From: Clostridia bacterium
GTDB lineage: Bacteria > Bacillota_A > Clostridia > Christensenellales > Aristaeellaceae
Length of the DNA stretch: 13,225 nucleotides
Reading direction: 5' to 3'
Assembly (NCBI GenBank): GCA_017530275.1
Contig: JAFXMP010000174.1
Span: 1 to 13,225 of the forward strand
In this document: piece by piece, positions 1 through 5,987 of the stretch
How the letters are laid out: every line of letters begins with the position of its first letter
How positions within the stretch are numbered: the stretch's first letter is position 1
The notes under the pieces: model-generated
Told to the model about the DNA's origin: nothing
Seen by the model: only the letters and a program-made list of their open reading frames with translations
Database searches by the model: none
Program-made: the position numbers and the translations under genes

Positions 1-384
1 GACAGCTATACCAATGAAGCCGGGGAAACGGTCTATACCGGCGACGCGCCTTCCTGCCTGGTGGACCAGAAGGCCGCGACCCGCTATGTGAAGTACAACA
101 TCCTGCTGGGCAACCTGCCGGGCAGCGTGGATTACTGGGTCCCGACCGGCGGTTCCGGCGGCGGGGCGCACGCGGCGATGTTCGCGGCCACATCCAACAA
201 TCCCGATTTCTACGATTACCAGATCGAAGTCGGCGCGGTGGGCGTCTACAGAAACGCGGATGGCAGCTACAGTACCGCTTCGACTGCCGCCCTGACTTCG
301 CTCATGTCAACGGTGGGCTCGAACCGGGCAACGACCTTGCCCTCCCGGTCGATCAGGAATTTCGTGAAGTTCCAGCCGATGTAG
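1..384 (+). CDS. Truncated alpha/beta-hydrolase (tannase/esterase-like), both ends incomplete
   Basis: The reading frame is open from base 1, so the 5' end lies outside the window. Residues 50-54 read GGSGG, a G-x-S-x-G nucleophile elbow (Ser52, codon 154-156), preceded by VDQKAATRYVKYN and followed by AAMFAATSNN and a GAVGVY strand. This pattern fits the subtype-B tannase/acetyl-esterase branch of serine alpha/beta hydrolases, a family that commonly cleaves ester-linked aromatic or acyl groups. Family assignment is from memory of motifs, not a search. Convincing protein-like sequence ends at about residue 90 (base 265-275). From there to the TAG at 382-384 the frame is only the antisense of the glutathione peroxidase C-terminus, so the Asp and His of the triad, expected further on, are missing. 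The gene is therefore broken by a deletion or rearrangement, or the contig is misjoined. It was once probably 500 or more residues long. Confidence 0.6.
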   Translation, partial: DSYTNEAGETVYTGDAPSCLVDQKAATRYVKYNILLGNLPGSVDYWVPTGGSGGGAHAAMFAATSNNPDFYDYQIEVGAVGVYRNADGSYSTASTAALTSLMSTVGSNRATTLPSRSIRNFVKFQPM

Positions 385-812
385 GTTTTCTCGCCATATT
401 TCTTGTTGTTCATGGCCGCGTACTTGTTCAGCGCCGCGTTCTTCAGACCCTTGCCGAAGCCTTCAAAGGGCTTTTCGGAAGCGAGAAACGCAAACAGCGG
501 GTCGGCGGTCTCTCCGTTGACGTCGATCTTCGCAAACTGCGGGAATTCCGTGCCGAATTTCAGCGTGCAGAACTCGTGAATCTCATCATCGCTGCCCGGA
601 GCCTGGCCCGCGAACTGATTGCAGGGGAAGTCCAGGATCTCCAAACCGCGGTCCCGCAGGTCTTTATACATCGCTTCCAGCGGCTCATAATGCGGGGTAA
701 AGCCGCAGCCGGTGGCCGTGTTGACGATCAAAAGGACTTTGCCCTGATACTTAGACAAACTGACTTCCTGTCCCTGCCTGTCCTTCACCGTGAAATCATA
801 GACCGTTTTCAT
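267..812 (-). CDS. Glutathione peroxidase-family thiol peroxidase
   Basis: A 181-residue protein that reduces hydrogen peroxide or organic hydroperoxides. In bacteria with a cysteine here, the reductant is usually thioredoxin rather than glutathione. Visible family signatures are NTATGCGFTP with peroxidatic Cys36, the FPCNQFAGQAPG block with Gln70, a candidate resolving Cys82 (EFCTLKFG), and IGWNFTKFL with Trp147 and Asn148. These complete the Cys-Gln-Trp-Asn catalytic tetrad. No signal peptide is seen, so it is cytoplasmic. The start ATG (810-812) has GGAGG 8-12 bases upstream, better than the longer alternative at 869, which would lie deep inside the regulator gene. The start overlaps the end of the ohrR-like gene by 17 bp, so the two were probably translationally coupled. 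The usual active-site phrase NVASKCGFT is here NTATGCGFT, a mild variation. The stop codon sits right at the junction with the broken hydrolase. Confidence 0.93.
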   Translation of the reverse strand: MKTVYDFTVKDRQGQEVSLSKYQGKVLLIVNTATGCGFTPHYEPLEAMYKDLRDRGLEILDFPCNQFAGQAPGSDDEIHEFCTLKFGTEFPQFAKIDVNGETADPLFAFLASEKPFEGFGKGLKNAALNKYAAMNNKKYGEKTYIGWNFTKFLIDREGKVVARFEPTVDMSEVRAAVEAVL

Positions 813-1281
813 TCTGACGCTCCTCCGTTTTCTTGTTTTCCTTGTTCTTTTGGTTTTCCAGCAGTTCATAAAGCAAAGAATACAGCATCTTAGCCTTTTC
901 CGGCGGCAGATCGATGCAGCCTGCCACGTGACCCGGAACGTCTTTTGCTTTCTCCTGCAGCGCCCTTCCCGCTTCCGTCAGCGTGATCTCAAAGACGCGG
1001 TCATCCCTGCGGCACCGGCGTCTCTCCACATAGCCTGCCTGCTCCATCTTTTTCAGCAGGGGAGAAAGGGTGCCGTTGTCCAGCATCAGCTTTTCGCCGA
1101 TCTCGGTGACGGATACTCCGTCTTTTTCCCAAAGAACCAGAAAGACGATGTACTGCGTTTAGGTCAGCTCCAGCGGCTTCAGCCAGGGTGTGTACAGGCT
1201 GGTCACATTCCGTGCGGCGGCATAAAGAGGAAAGCACAGCTGATTGGTGAGCTTCATCGCCTCGCGATAGTCGTAATCCAT
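796..1281 (-). pseudogene. OhrR/MarR-family peroxide-sensing repressor, interrupted by an in-frame TAA
   Basis: Translating from the ATG at 1279-1281 gives MDYDYREAMKLTNQLCFPLY and continues through a Tyr-rich stretch to residue 40. Codon 41 is TAA (1159-1161), then the same frame continues as TQYIVFLVLWE, a winged-helix region (LDNGTLSPLLKKMEQAGYVERRR) and a C-terminal helix ending at 796. The whole aligns without gaps to OhrR of B. subtilis: Cys16 matches the reactive Cys15, Tyr30 matches Tyr29, and the stop replaces the residue matching Tyr40. OhrR is a dimeric cytoplasmic repressor released from DNA when its N-terminal cysteine is oxidised by organic hydroperoxides. SD GGAAGGTGGA precedes the start. 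Unless there is readthrough or a sequencing error, only a 40-residue peptide is made. Re-initiation at the ATG at 1084-1086 would give a fragment without the sensor and most of the dimer interface. The intact family length is about 145-160 residues; here it is 161 codons. Confidence 0.85.
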
Positions 1282-1296
1282 GGCTCCACCTTCCGT

Positions 1297-1315
1297 TATA
1301 TTTTATACAAATATA
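1297..1315. promoter_or_regulatory. Perfect 7-5-7 palindrome, candidate OhrR/MarR operator
   Basis: TATATTT, five bases, AAATATA: a perfect inverted repeat. It begins at the downstream edge of the -10 element of the ohrR-like promoter and covers the expected transcription start (about 1308), an ideal position for an autorepressor. MarR-family operators are typically AT-rich palindromes of this size. In an AT-rich stretch a palindrome can also arise by chance, so the assignment rests mainly on position. Confidence 0.5.
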
Positions 1316-1343
1316 TTTTATCATATACTTATTGATTCGTCAA
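1315..1343 (-). promoter_or_regulatory. Sigma-A promoter of the ohrR-like/peroxidase operon
   Basis: On the minus strand, TTGACG (1338-1343), a 17-base spacer and TAAAAT (1315-1320), with TG one base before the -10 (extended -10). Five of six bases match consensus in each box. Transcription would start near 1308, giving a leader of about 27 nt before the ATG at 1281. Confidence 0.65.
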
Positions 1344-1558
1344 GACTTCACACGAAAAAAGTTGTATAAACACGTTGGGCAGGGTCCGCTTGGGTCAGCG
1401 GTGAAGGCCTAACGCGGCGTACAGCACAAACTGGAATAGAACTGTTTTAAATGTCCTGATTATTGGTATTTGCTCTGAGAGCGCATTTTGATTTCATGGG
1501 CGGGAAAATCTTCGTCCGAGCGTATTTCAAGCCCGTAGAATCAAAAAGGAGCGCAGGC

Positions 1559-1608
1559 CATACTATATATAGAACTATAAATTATTAATATATACAATTT
1601 ATAGTATG
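1559..1608. repeat. Nested inverted repeats built on ACTATA
   Basis: CATACTATA (1559-1567) pairs with TATAGTATG (1600-1608), and ACTATAAATT (1574-1583) pairs perfectly with AATTTATAGT (1596-1605) across 12 bases. The motif ACTATA thus occurs twice direct and once inverted, so the right arm can pair with either left arm. This resembles an operator with several repressor half-sites or a switchable structure. No gene start follows closely, so the function is unknown. Confidence 0.55.
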
Positions 1609-1609
1609 A

Positions 1610-1627
1610 TTTTTGCATATGCAAAAA
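1610..1627. repeat. Perfect 18-bp palindrome
   Basis: TTTTTGCATATGCAAAAA reads the same on both strands. There is no loop, which favours a protein-binding site over a transcript hairpin. It lies two bases after the nested ACTATA repeats, so both may belong to one regulatory region whose gene is lost. Confidence 0.6.
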
Positions 1628-1874
1628 ACTCCGGGATCTTGGCGGGAATCAAAAAGCCGGGACGATCGCACTGATCGCACCGGCAACTGGTTATAGGGTA
1701 TTGATTACTTCAGCCTTGACGATTTCTTCCACTCTGTTCCGAATACCGTTCATCCTGTCCATCAACTCGAAAGCTTCCTGCTACGAAAGAACGAGCGGCT
1801 CCGAAAAAAAGAAGAATATGGAGCCGTGCAGAGCATGAGCACGATCAAAAGCGATATGATCTTATTCATTATGA

Positions 1875-2537
1875 TACGCCAGCCTCCTGTTCCCCGAGGA
1901 AAGCGGATATGAATCTTTTACACAGCATTTCGCCGTGTCGCTTCTGTCCGCTTCGGCAATGACCCTGCTCCATGTGCTGACCGTTCCCATTTTGGGATTC
2001 TATCTGGCAAAGCATGACGGCAGACTGACCCGCTTTTTCTTCTTCTTTGTGGTGCTGGCTATGCTGGCTCCTTTGCAAGTCACCATGACGCCCACCCTGA
2101 TCCTGGCAAAGCAGCTGAAGCTCGATAACTCCTGGTGGGCGATCCTGCTTCCTTCCGCCGTGACGCCCTTTGGCATCTTCCTGACGCGGCAGTTCCTCCG
2201 CGCCTTGCCGGACGAGCTGCTGGAGGCAGCCCGGCTGGATACCGATTCTGTTTTTACCGTTTTGCGCTGTATTGTCCTCCCGGAATCATTTCCAGCTATA
2301 ATGACCCTGCTGATGATCGGCTTTTCGGAGTTTTACAGCATGATCGAACAGCCGCTTATTCTGCTTGATCCCGCGGACCACATCATGCCGCTGTCCGTAG
2401 AAATGAATCATATTTCCCGGCTGTTCCCAAATACCGTTTTCGCTGCGTCCGTCCTGTTTATTCTTCCGTGTTTGCTCCTTTACCTGCTCGTCAGAAAGCA
2501 GATGATCCGCAAAATGAATGAACTGACATTGATATAA
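1875..2537 (+). pseudogene. Sugar ABC-transporter inner-membrane permease (MalG-like), 5' truncated
   Basis: The frame from a GTG at 1935 gives 200 residues; protein-like sequence in that frame extends back to about 1875, just after a TGA. Hydrophobic segments near residues 5-23, 34-54, 66-83, 118-133 and 168-187 (counted from the GTG) are membrane helices. The EAA loop that docks on the ATPase is present as EAARLDTDSVFTVLRCIVLP (residues 97-116), with the usual glycine of EAAxxDG replaced by threonine. MalG-type permeases are about 270-300 residues; TM1 and most of the first external loop are missing. A hydrophobic stretch in another frame (1835-1880) may be displaced N-terminal sequence, suggesting a frameshift plus deletion. 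No substrate-binding protein, partner permease or ATPase is nearby. It could still be expressed as a shortened protein, but probably is not functional. Confidence 0.7.
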
Positions 2538-2545
2538 CTGAAAGA

Positions 2546-3427
2546 TCAGTCCGGGTTCATCCTGTACCAGCAGTAGGAGGACAGGTCGAACACGTCCAGC
2601 GCCGTCATGATAGAGCTGTCCGGCAGCACGAACCAGGAAAAATCGGTGTTCTGCACGTGTTCATGGTAAGGGGCCTGATCCAACGGAACCCCGAAAATGG
2701 AAACCTGTACCCCGCCGTCGGTGGTGAAGCAGCGGCCGTATGCCTCGGGATTGCTGTCGATGAACTGCTGGAAGCGCTCCCCATACCGGGGATGGGTGCC
2801 GCAGTGGATCACCAGGGGATAATCCAAATAATCAGCCAAATCCGGTACTTCTTCGGCAGTAAAGCCGAAATCCCCCAGCGTGCCGATATACATGACCACA
2901 TGGCGGTACATGCCCTCCGGGTGCTTCATCACGAACAGGTCCCCCACCCGCAGGGAAGCGCTCAATTCCCCAAATGGCGGCATTTCCTGGCCGGATCGCT
3001 GGGAATACACGTATTCCCCGGCGTGATCGCCCCAGTTCAGCGCTAAGTTCGCTAAGGAATCGTGCTCAGGCAGGTGGCATTGGCTGTATACCCAGCGGGT
3101 AAATCCCACGCAGTCAAAGCCATTGACGTACAGCTGCCCCTCCCGGAAAAACTGGGAATCCTGAAAAGCGACGCGCTTGCTGTAATCGGGCCATTGGCCG
3201 AACACGCCGTTTTTTGCCGTGCCGCCGAACAGGTAGGGAATACCCAGTTCAAACAGGGCTTCCACGTTCGATCCGGTCAGGGCGTTATAGCGCTGGATAA
3301 AAATATTGTCTTTTTCCAGGGCGGCAAGAGCGTGATCCAGGAAAGGGCTCTGCTCTAATTCCGCCCAGGCAGGATCTATATTCACAAGGATCAGCGCAAG
3401 CAGCGCCAGCGTACAGATTCTTTTCAT
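2546..3427 (-). CDS. Secreted NlpC/P60-fold cysteine hydrolase, paralogue A
   Basis: A 293-residue protein. Residues 1-22 (MKRICTLALLALILVNIDPAWA) form a Sec signal peptide with an A-W-A cleavage site. The mature part has GIPYLFGG (62-69), then GFDCVGFTRW with the catalytic-type Cys106, RVVG-like VGDLFVMKH, RHVVMYIGT with His176, and VIHCG with His208 as a possible third residue. This is the NlpC/P60 Cys-His-polar arrangement; the family usually cleaves bonds to diaminopimelate in wall peptides. The usual DCSGF is DCVGF. There is no SH3, LysM or anchor domain, so it is likely free or loosely held. Start chosen at the ATG at 3425-3427 because it begins the signal peptide and has GAGGGGA upstream. 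Second gene after its paralogue, 59 nt downstream. Substrate is not shown by the sequence. Confidence 0.85.
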   Translation of the reverse strand: MKRICTLALLALILVNIDPAWAELEQSPFLDHALAALEKDNIFIQRYNALTGSNVEALFELGIPYLFGGTAKNGVFGQWPDYSKRVAFQDSQFFREGQLYVNGFDCVGFTRWVYSQCHLPEHDSLANLALNWGDHAGEYVYSQRSGQEMPPFGELSASLRVGDLFVMKHPEGMYRHVVMYIGTLGDFGFTAEEVPDLADYLDYPLVIHCGTHPRYGERFQQFIDSNPEAYGRCFTTDGGVQVSIFGVPLDQAPYHEHVQNTDFSWFVLPDSSIMTALDVFDLSSYCWYRMNPD

Positions 3428-3451
3428 AATAACCGTCCCCTCATAAATGAC

Positions 3452-3479
3452 GCCCTGCGAAAACGCCGCTTCGCAGGGC
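3452..3479 (-). other. Perfect 10-bp hairpin between the NlpC/P60 paralogues
   Basis: GCCCTGCGAA, an 8-base loop and TTCGCAGGGC form a strong stem in the 59-nt gap. On the minus strand no run of T follows, so it is not a classic terminator for the upstream gene. It may stabilise or partly attenuate the transcript and set the ratio of the two proteins. On the plus strand it is followed by AAAAGTTTTAT, also not a typical terminator tail. Confidence 0.55.
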
Positions 3480-3486
3480 AAAAGTT

Positions 3487-4392
3487 TTATGGCATCCTGT
3501 ACCAGCAGTAAGAGGAAGCGTTTTCGATATCCCGCAGGGTCAGCAGATAATTACCTTCATCGATCAGGAAATAATCGTAATCCACGTTCTGCACGGTGGT
3601 ATGGTATGGCGCATCCTCGGACTTCACGCCTAAGATGGACACCTCCACCCCGCCGTTTGTGGTTTTGCAGCGGCCATAGCGCTCCGGGTCGCTGTCAATG
3701 ACTTGCTGTATCCTCTCCCCGTATACAGGGCTGGGGCCGCAGTGGATCACCAGAGGATAATCCAGGTACGCTTCCAGATCAGGCGCTTCCTCCGCAGTAA
3801 AGCCGTAATCAGCCAGGGTGCCGATATACATCATGATATGGCGGGCGGCATGTTTGGTCACCAGCAGATCGCCAACCCGCAAATGGTTCTTGAGTTCCTC
3901 ATAGGCGGGCATAGGGATCTGCTTGCTGGACCAGTTGGTGCCGCCGTGATACAGATGATTTTTCCACAGATTCTTTTTCGTGATCATATCCGCCAGGCCA
4001 GGATGCTCCTTCATGCCGCACTGCACACGAACCCATTTTGTAAAGCCGGAGCAGTCGAAGCCGTAAATATACAATTGGCCGCTCCGATAGAATTTTGTCG
4101 TTTCCGCGCACACTTCCCGGGCGTAAAGCGGATAGTCCTCCATCAGTTCTTCATTGTTCACCAGCCTGCCAGCATAATTGACCTGTCCCCCAAAGAAATA
4201 GGGGATGCCCTGTTCAAACAGGGATTTAACATTCGCGCCAGTGAGCTCGTTGTAACGGCGCTGAAAGATATTATCCTGTTCTAATGCGGAAAAGGCGGCG
4301 TCCAGCAGGGGATTTTGCTCCAGTTCGGCAAAGGCAGCCCCCGCAGTGCGCAGCAGGATCAGCGTCAGCAGCAGTACAAGGCATTTTTTCAT
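3487..4392 (-). CDS. Secreted NlpC/P60-fold cysteine hydrolase, paralogue B
   Basis: A 301-residue protein with a signal peptide (residues 1-22, ending A-F-A before ELEQ). It aligns along its whole length with the downstream paralogue: both mature forms begin ELEQ(N/S)P and end SSYCWYRM. The active-site region reads YGFDCSGFTKW (Cys114), then RHIMMYIGT (His185) and VIHCG (His217), the expected NlpC/P60 set, with the standard serine after the cysteine. Extra sequence at about 71-98 and 137-158 separates it from paralogue A. Four other cysteines (125, 218, 242, 296) are shared with A. The ATG at 4390-4392 is preferred over the longer frame to 4479 because it starts the signal peptide; AAAGGA lies about 13 bases upstream, a rather long spacing. 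First gene of the minus-strand unit driven from about 4549. Confidence 0.86.
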   Translation of the reverse strand: MKKCLVLLLTLILLRTAGAAFAELEQNPLLDAAFSALEQDNIFQRRYNELTGANVKSLFEQGIPYFFGGQVNYAGRLVNNEELMEDYPLYAREVCAETTKFYRSGQLYIYGFDCSGFTKWVRVQCGMKEHPGLADMITKKNLWKNHLYHGGTNWSSKQIPMPAYEELKNHLRVGDLLVTKHAARHIMMYIGTLADYGFTAEEAPDLEAYLDYPLVIHCGPSPVYGERIQQVIDSDPERYGRCKTTNGGVEVSILGVKSEDAPYHTTVQNVDYDYFLIDEGNYLLTLRDIENASSYCWYRMP

Positions 4393-4415
4393 GAGGCGAT
4401 GAGTTCCTTTCTTTG

Positions 4416-4509
4416 GGATGCCTGCCGCTTTTCCATTCGGAAGCGGCAGGACGCGCCACGGCTCAGTCCGTGCGCTCATCCGGTCATGGATACCTGCCGC
4501 TTTTCCAAT
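4416..4509 (-). repeat. Duplicated hairpin-forming repeat in the NlpC leader
   Basis: A 22-base unit occurs twice, at 4416-4437 and 4488-4509, with two differences; its shared core on the plus strand is CCTGCCGCTTTTCCA. The first copy is part of a perfect 10-bp stem (CCTGCCGCTT 4421-4430 with AAGCGGCAGG 4441-4450). The second copy pairs less perfectly with 4511-4526. Both lie inside the roughly 155-nt untranslated leader of paralogue B. This could be a small repetitive element or a structured regulatory leader; there is no run of T after either stem on the minus strand. Confidence 0.6.
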
Positions 4510-4555
4510 CGAAGACGTCAGGCATCCTCATCCGTTTTTTCTGACGGACAGCATG

Positions 4556-4584
4556 ATTATAGCATAATCTGTATTTTTCGTCCA
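4556..4584 (-). promoter_or_regulatory. Extended -10 promoter of the NlpC/P60 pair
   Basis: On the minus strand, TGGACG (4579-4584), a 17-base spacer, and TATAAT (4556-4561), a perfect -10 preceded by TGC (extended -10). Transcription would start near 4549, leaving a leader of about 157 nt before the start codon of paralogue B. Confidence 0.65.
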
Positions 4585-4604
4585 TACCCGTGCCAATACG
4601 TTTT

Positions 4605-4634
4605 ACATGTGCATGTTGAACCTTTATAAAGTTT
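4605..4634. promoter_or_regulatory. Two small palindromes between divergent promoters
   Basis: ACATGTGCATGT (4605-4616; arms ACATG and CATGT around a 2-base centre) and AACCTTTATAAAGTTT (4619-4634, one mismatched pair, core CTTTATAAAG) sit between the minus-strand promoter at 4556-4584 and the plus-strand promoter at 4656-4684. They could bind a regulator controlling one or both directions; no regulator gene for them is seen. Confidence 0.35.
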
Positions 4635-4655
4635 CATGTAATTCGTTTCTGTCGC

Positions 4656-4684
4656 TTGTGCGGTGGGCTGTATTATGGTATACT
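4656..4684 (+). promoter_or_regulatory. Extended -10 promoter of the acyltransferase pair
   Basis: TTGTGC (4656-4661), 17 bases, TATACT (4679-4684) with TGG directly before it (extended -10, compensating for a weak -35). Transcription would start near 4691, about 19 bases before the TTG start codon. Confidence 0.55.
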
Positions 4685-4709
4685 GTGACGGAAGAAGGGG
4701 GAATGGGCA

Positions 4710-5984
4710 TTGCGCGGCAAGCGTTGGTTCAAGCTGGATAACGCGGCAAAGCTGTATCCCGCTATTTCCTCTTTTCGGTGGAGCAGCGTCTTCCGCATTT
4801 CGGTAGAATTGACGGAAACGATAGACCCAAAACGCCTTCAGCAGGCGGTAGACAGCATCCTGCCCCGTTTTCCATCGCTGAAAGTGCGCATGCGGTCCGG
4901 CATTTTTTGGTATTACTTAGAGGAGATTCAGGAACCGCTGACCGTGCGCCAGGACGCGGGCCATCCCTGCATGCCTTTCCGCTTTCGGCAGGATCATGGG
5001 TATCTGATGCGGGTATTCTATTACCGCAGCCGCATTTCGGCGGAATTCTTCCATTCGCTGACGGACGGTACCGGCGGCCTTACCTTCATCAAAACGCTGG
5101 CAGTGGAATACCTGCGTCTGGGCGGAAAAAAAGCGCTGTTCGATCATGGCGCGGTCCGTCCCTTGGATAAACCAAGTCCTGAAGAAACCCAGGATACGTT
5201 TCTTCACATGCCTTTGCCGCACGTGCGCGCTTCAAGGAAGGAAGAACCGGCGTATCATTTCCCCGCCACGCCTGAAATCCCGCATACCCTGCACATCATC
5301 GCAGCTTCTATCCCCTGCGCGCCGCTTCTGGCCCAAGCAAAAGCAATGAACGCCACTGTGACGGAGTATCTGGTGAGCGTGATGCTGTGGACGGCCTATC
5401 AAAGCCAGGAAGCCCAGCATCCCCGACGCAAAAAGCCCTTGCGGGTATCCGTTCCGGTGAACATGCGTGCCTTCTATCCCTCGCGCACCATGCGCAATTT
5501 TTCCACTTTCGTCAATCCCGGCATCGATCCGCGGCTGGGGGCGTATACCTTCGAGGAAATCGTAAACGAAGTGCACGCTTACATGAAGTATGCCGTGAAC
5601 CCCAAGCTTCTCAGCGCCGTGATCGCCACCAACGTGGCGGATGAAAAAAATCTGTTCGTCCGCCTGGTGCCCCGGGTGATCAAAAACCTGGTGATCAGCG
5701 GGATCTTCCGCCGGGCTGGCGACCGGCTGGTGACCTCCACGCTCACCAATCTGGGCCGCACTGAATTGCCTACCGGGACGGACCGACTGATCCGCCGGTT
5801 TGAATTTCAATTGGGCCCGCCCGCCTCGCCGCTGTGCAACTGCGCCTCCGTCACCACGGGCAGCGAATTGCGTCTTGTTTTTTCCAGCAGCATCCGGGAA
5901 ACCACCCTGCCCCGGGAAATGCTGCGCTTTCTGGTGGAACGGGGGATCCCGGTCACGGTGGAAAGCAATTGGGAGGATGAATGA
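4710..5984 (+). CDS. Condensation-domain-like acyltransferase (CoA-dependent acyltransferase fold)
   Basis: A 424-residue protein with the layout of the BAHD/condensation/alcohol-acetyltransferase superfamily. An N-terminal WFKLDNAAKLYP block is followed by the active-site motif FFHSLTDGTGG (His115, Asp119, Gly120), an HxxxDG motif. The first His of the longer HHxxxDG form is Phe here. A C-terminal half (VSVPVNMRAFYPSRTMRNFST, then STLTNLGR) matches the second lobe with its NxR and NLG-type strands. The family moves acyl groups from CoA or a carrier to an alcohol or amine; the acceptor cannot be told. No signal peptide or TM helix is seen, so it is cytoplasmic or peripheral. The TTG start at 4710 is supported by AAGGGGG nine bases upstream; an ATG at 4703 is out of frame. 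Its stop is three bases before the zinc-ribbon membrane protein, so they are one operon and likely work together, perhaps in modifying an envelope lipid or glycan (inference). Confidence 0.8.
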   Translation: MRGKRWFKLDNAAKLYPAISSFRWSSVFRISVELTETIDPKRLQQAVDSILPRFPSLKVRMRSGIFWYYLEEIQEPLTVRQDAGHPCMPFRFRQDHGYLMRVFYYRSRISAEFFHSLTDGTGGLTFIKTLAVEYLRLGGKKALFDHGAVRPLDKPSPEETQDTFLHMPLPHVRASRKEEPAYHFPATPEIPHTLHIIAASIPCAPLLAQAKAMNATVTEYLVSVMLWTAYQSQEAQHPRRKKPLRVSVPVNMRAFYPSRTMRNFSTFVNPGIDPRLGAYTFEEIVNEVHAYMKYAVNPKLLSAVIATNVADEKNLFVRLVPRVIKNLVISGIFRRAGDRLVTSTLTNLGRTELPTGTDRLIRRFEFQLGPPASPLCNCASVTTGSELRLVFSSSIRETTLPREMLRFLVERGIPVTVESNWEDE

Positions 5985-5987
5985 AGC

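Larger units (their letters stand above)
1344..1874. other. Gene-poor, AT-rich stretch with inverted repeats and decayed coding sequence
   Basis: No convincing gene is seen in this 531-base stretch. It holds two inverted-repeat features (listed separately). On the minus strand, 1691-1780 encodes 29 residues (EAFELMDRMNGIRNRVEEIV core) preceded by an in-frame TAG. On the plus strand, a 71-codon frame from 1697 to 1912 ends in a basic-then-hydrophobic stretch (codons at 1835-1880) that could be the N-terminus of the damaged permease just downstream. Neither could be assigned to a family. Confidence 0.4.

Noticed and set aside
1159..1161. Recoding of TAA as an amino acid
   Set aside because: No recoding element was seen, and other genes here use TAA as a normal stop (permease, asd, clpP).
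850..1335. A 161-residue open frame on the plus strand over the regulator
   Set aside because: Antisense to the ohrR-like gene, whose alignment with OhrR spans the region.
1691..1780. A 29-residue minus-strand peptide that looks like the end of a coiled-coil protein
   Set aside because: Bounded upstream by an in-frame TAG with no convincing protein before it; too short to identify.
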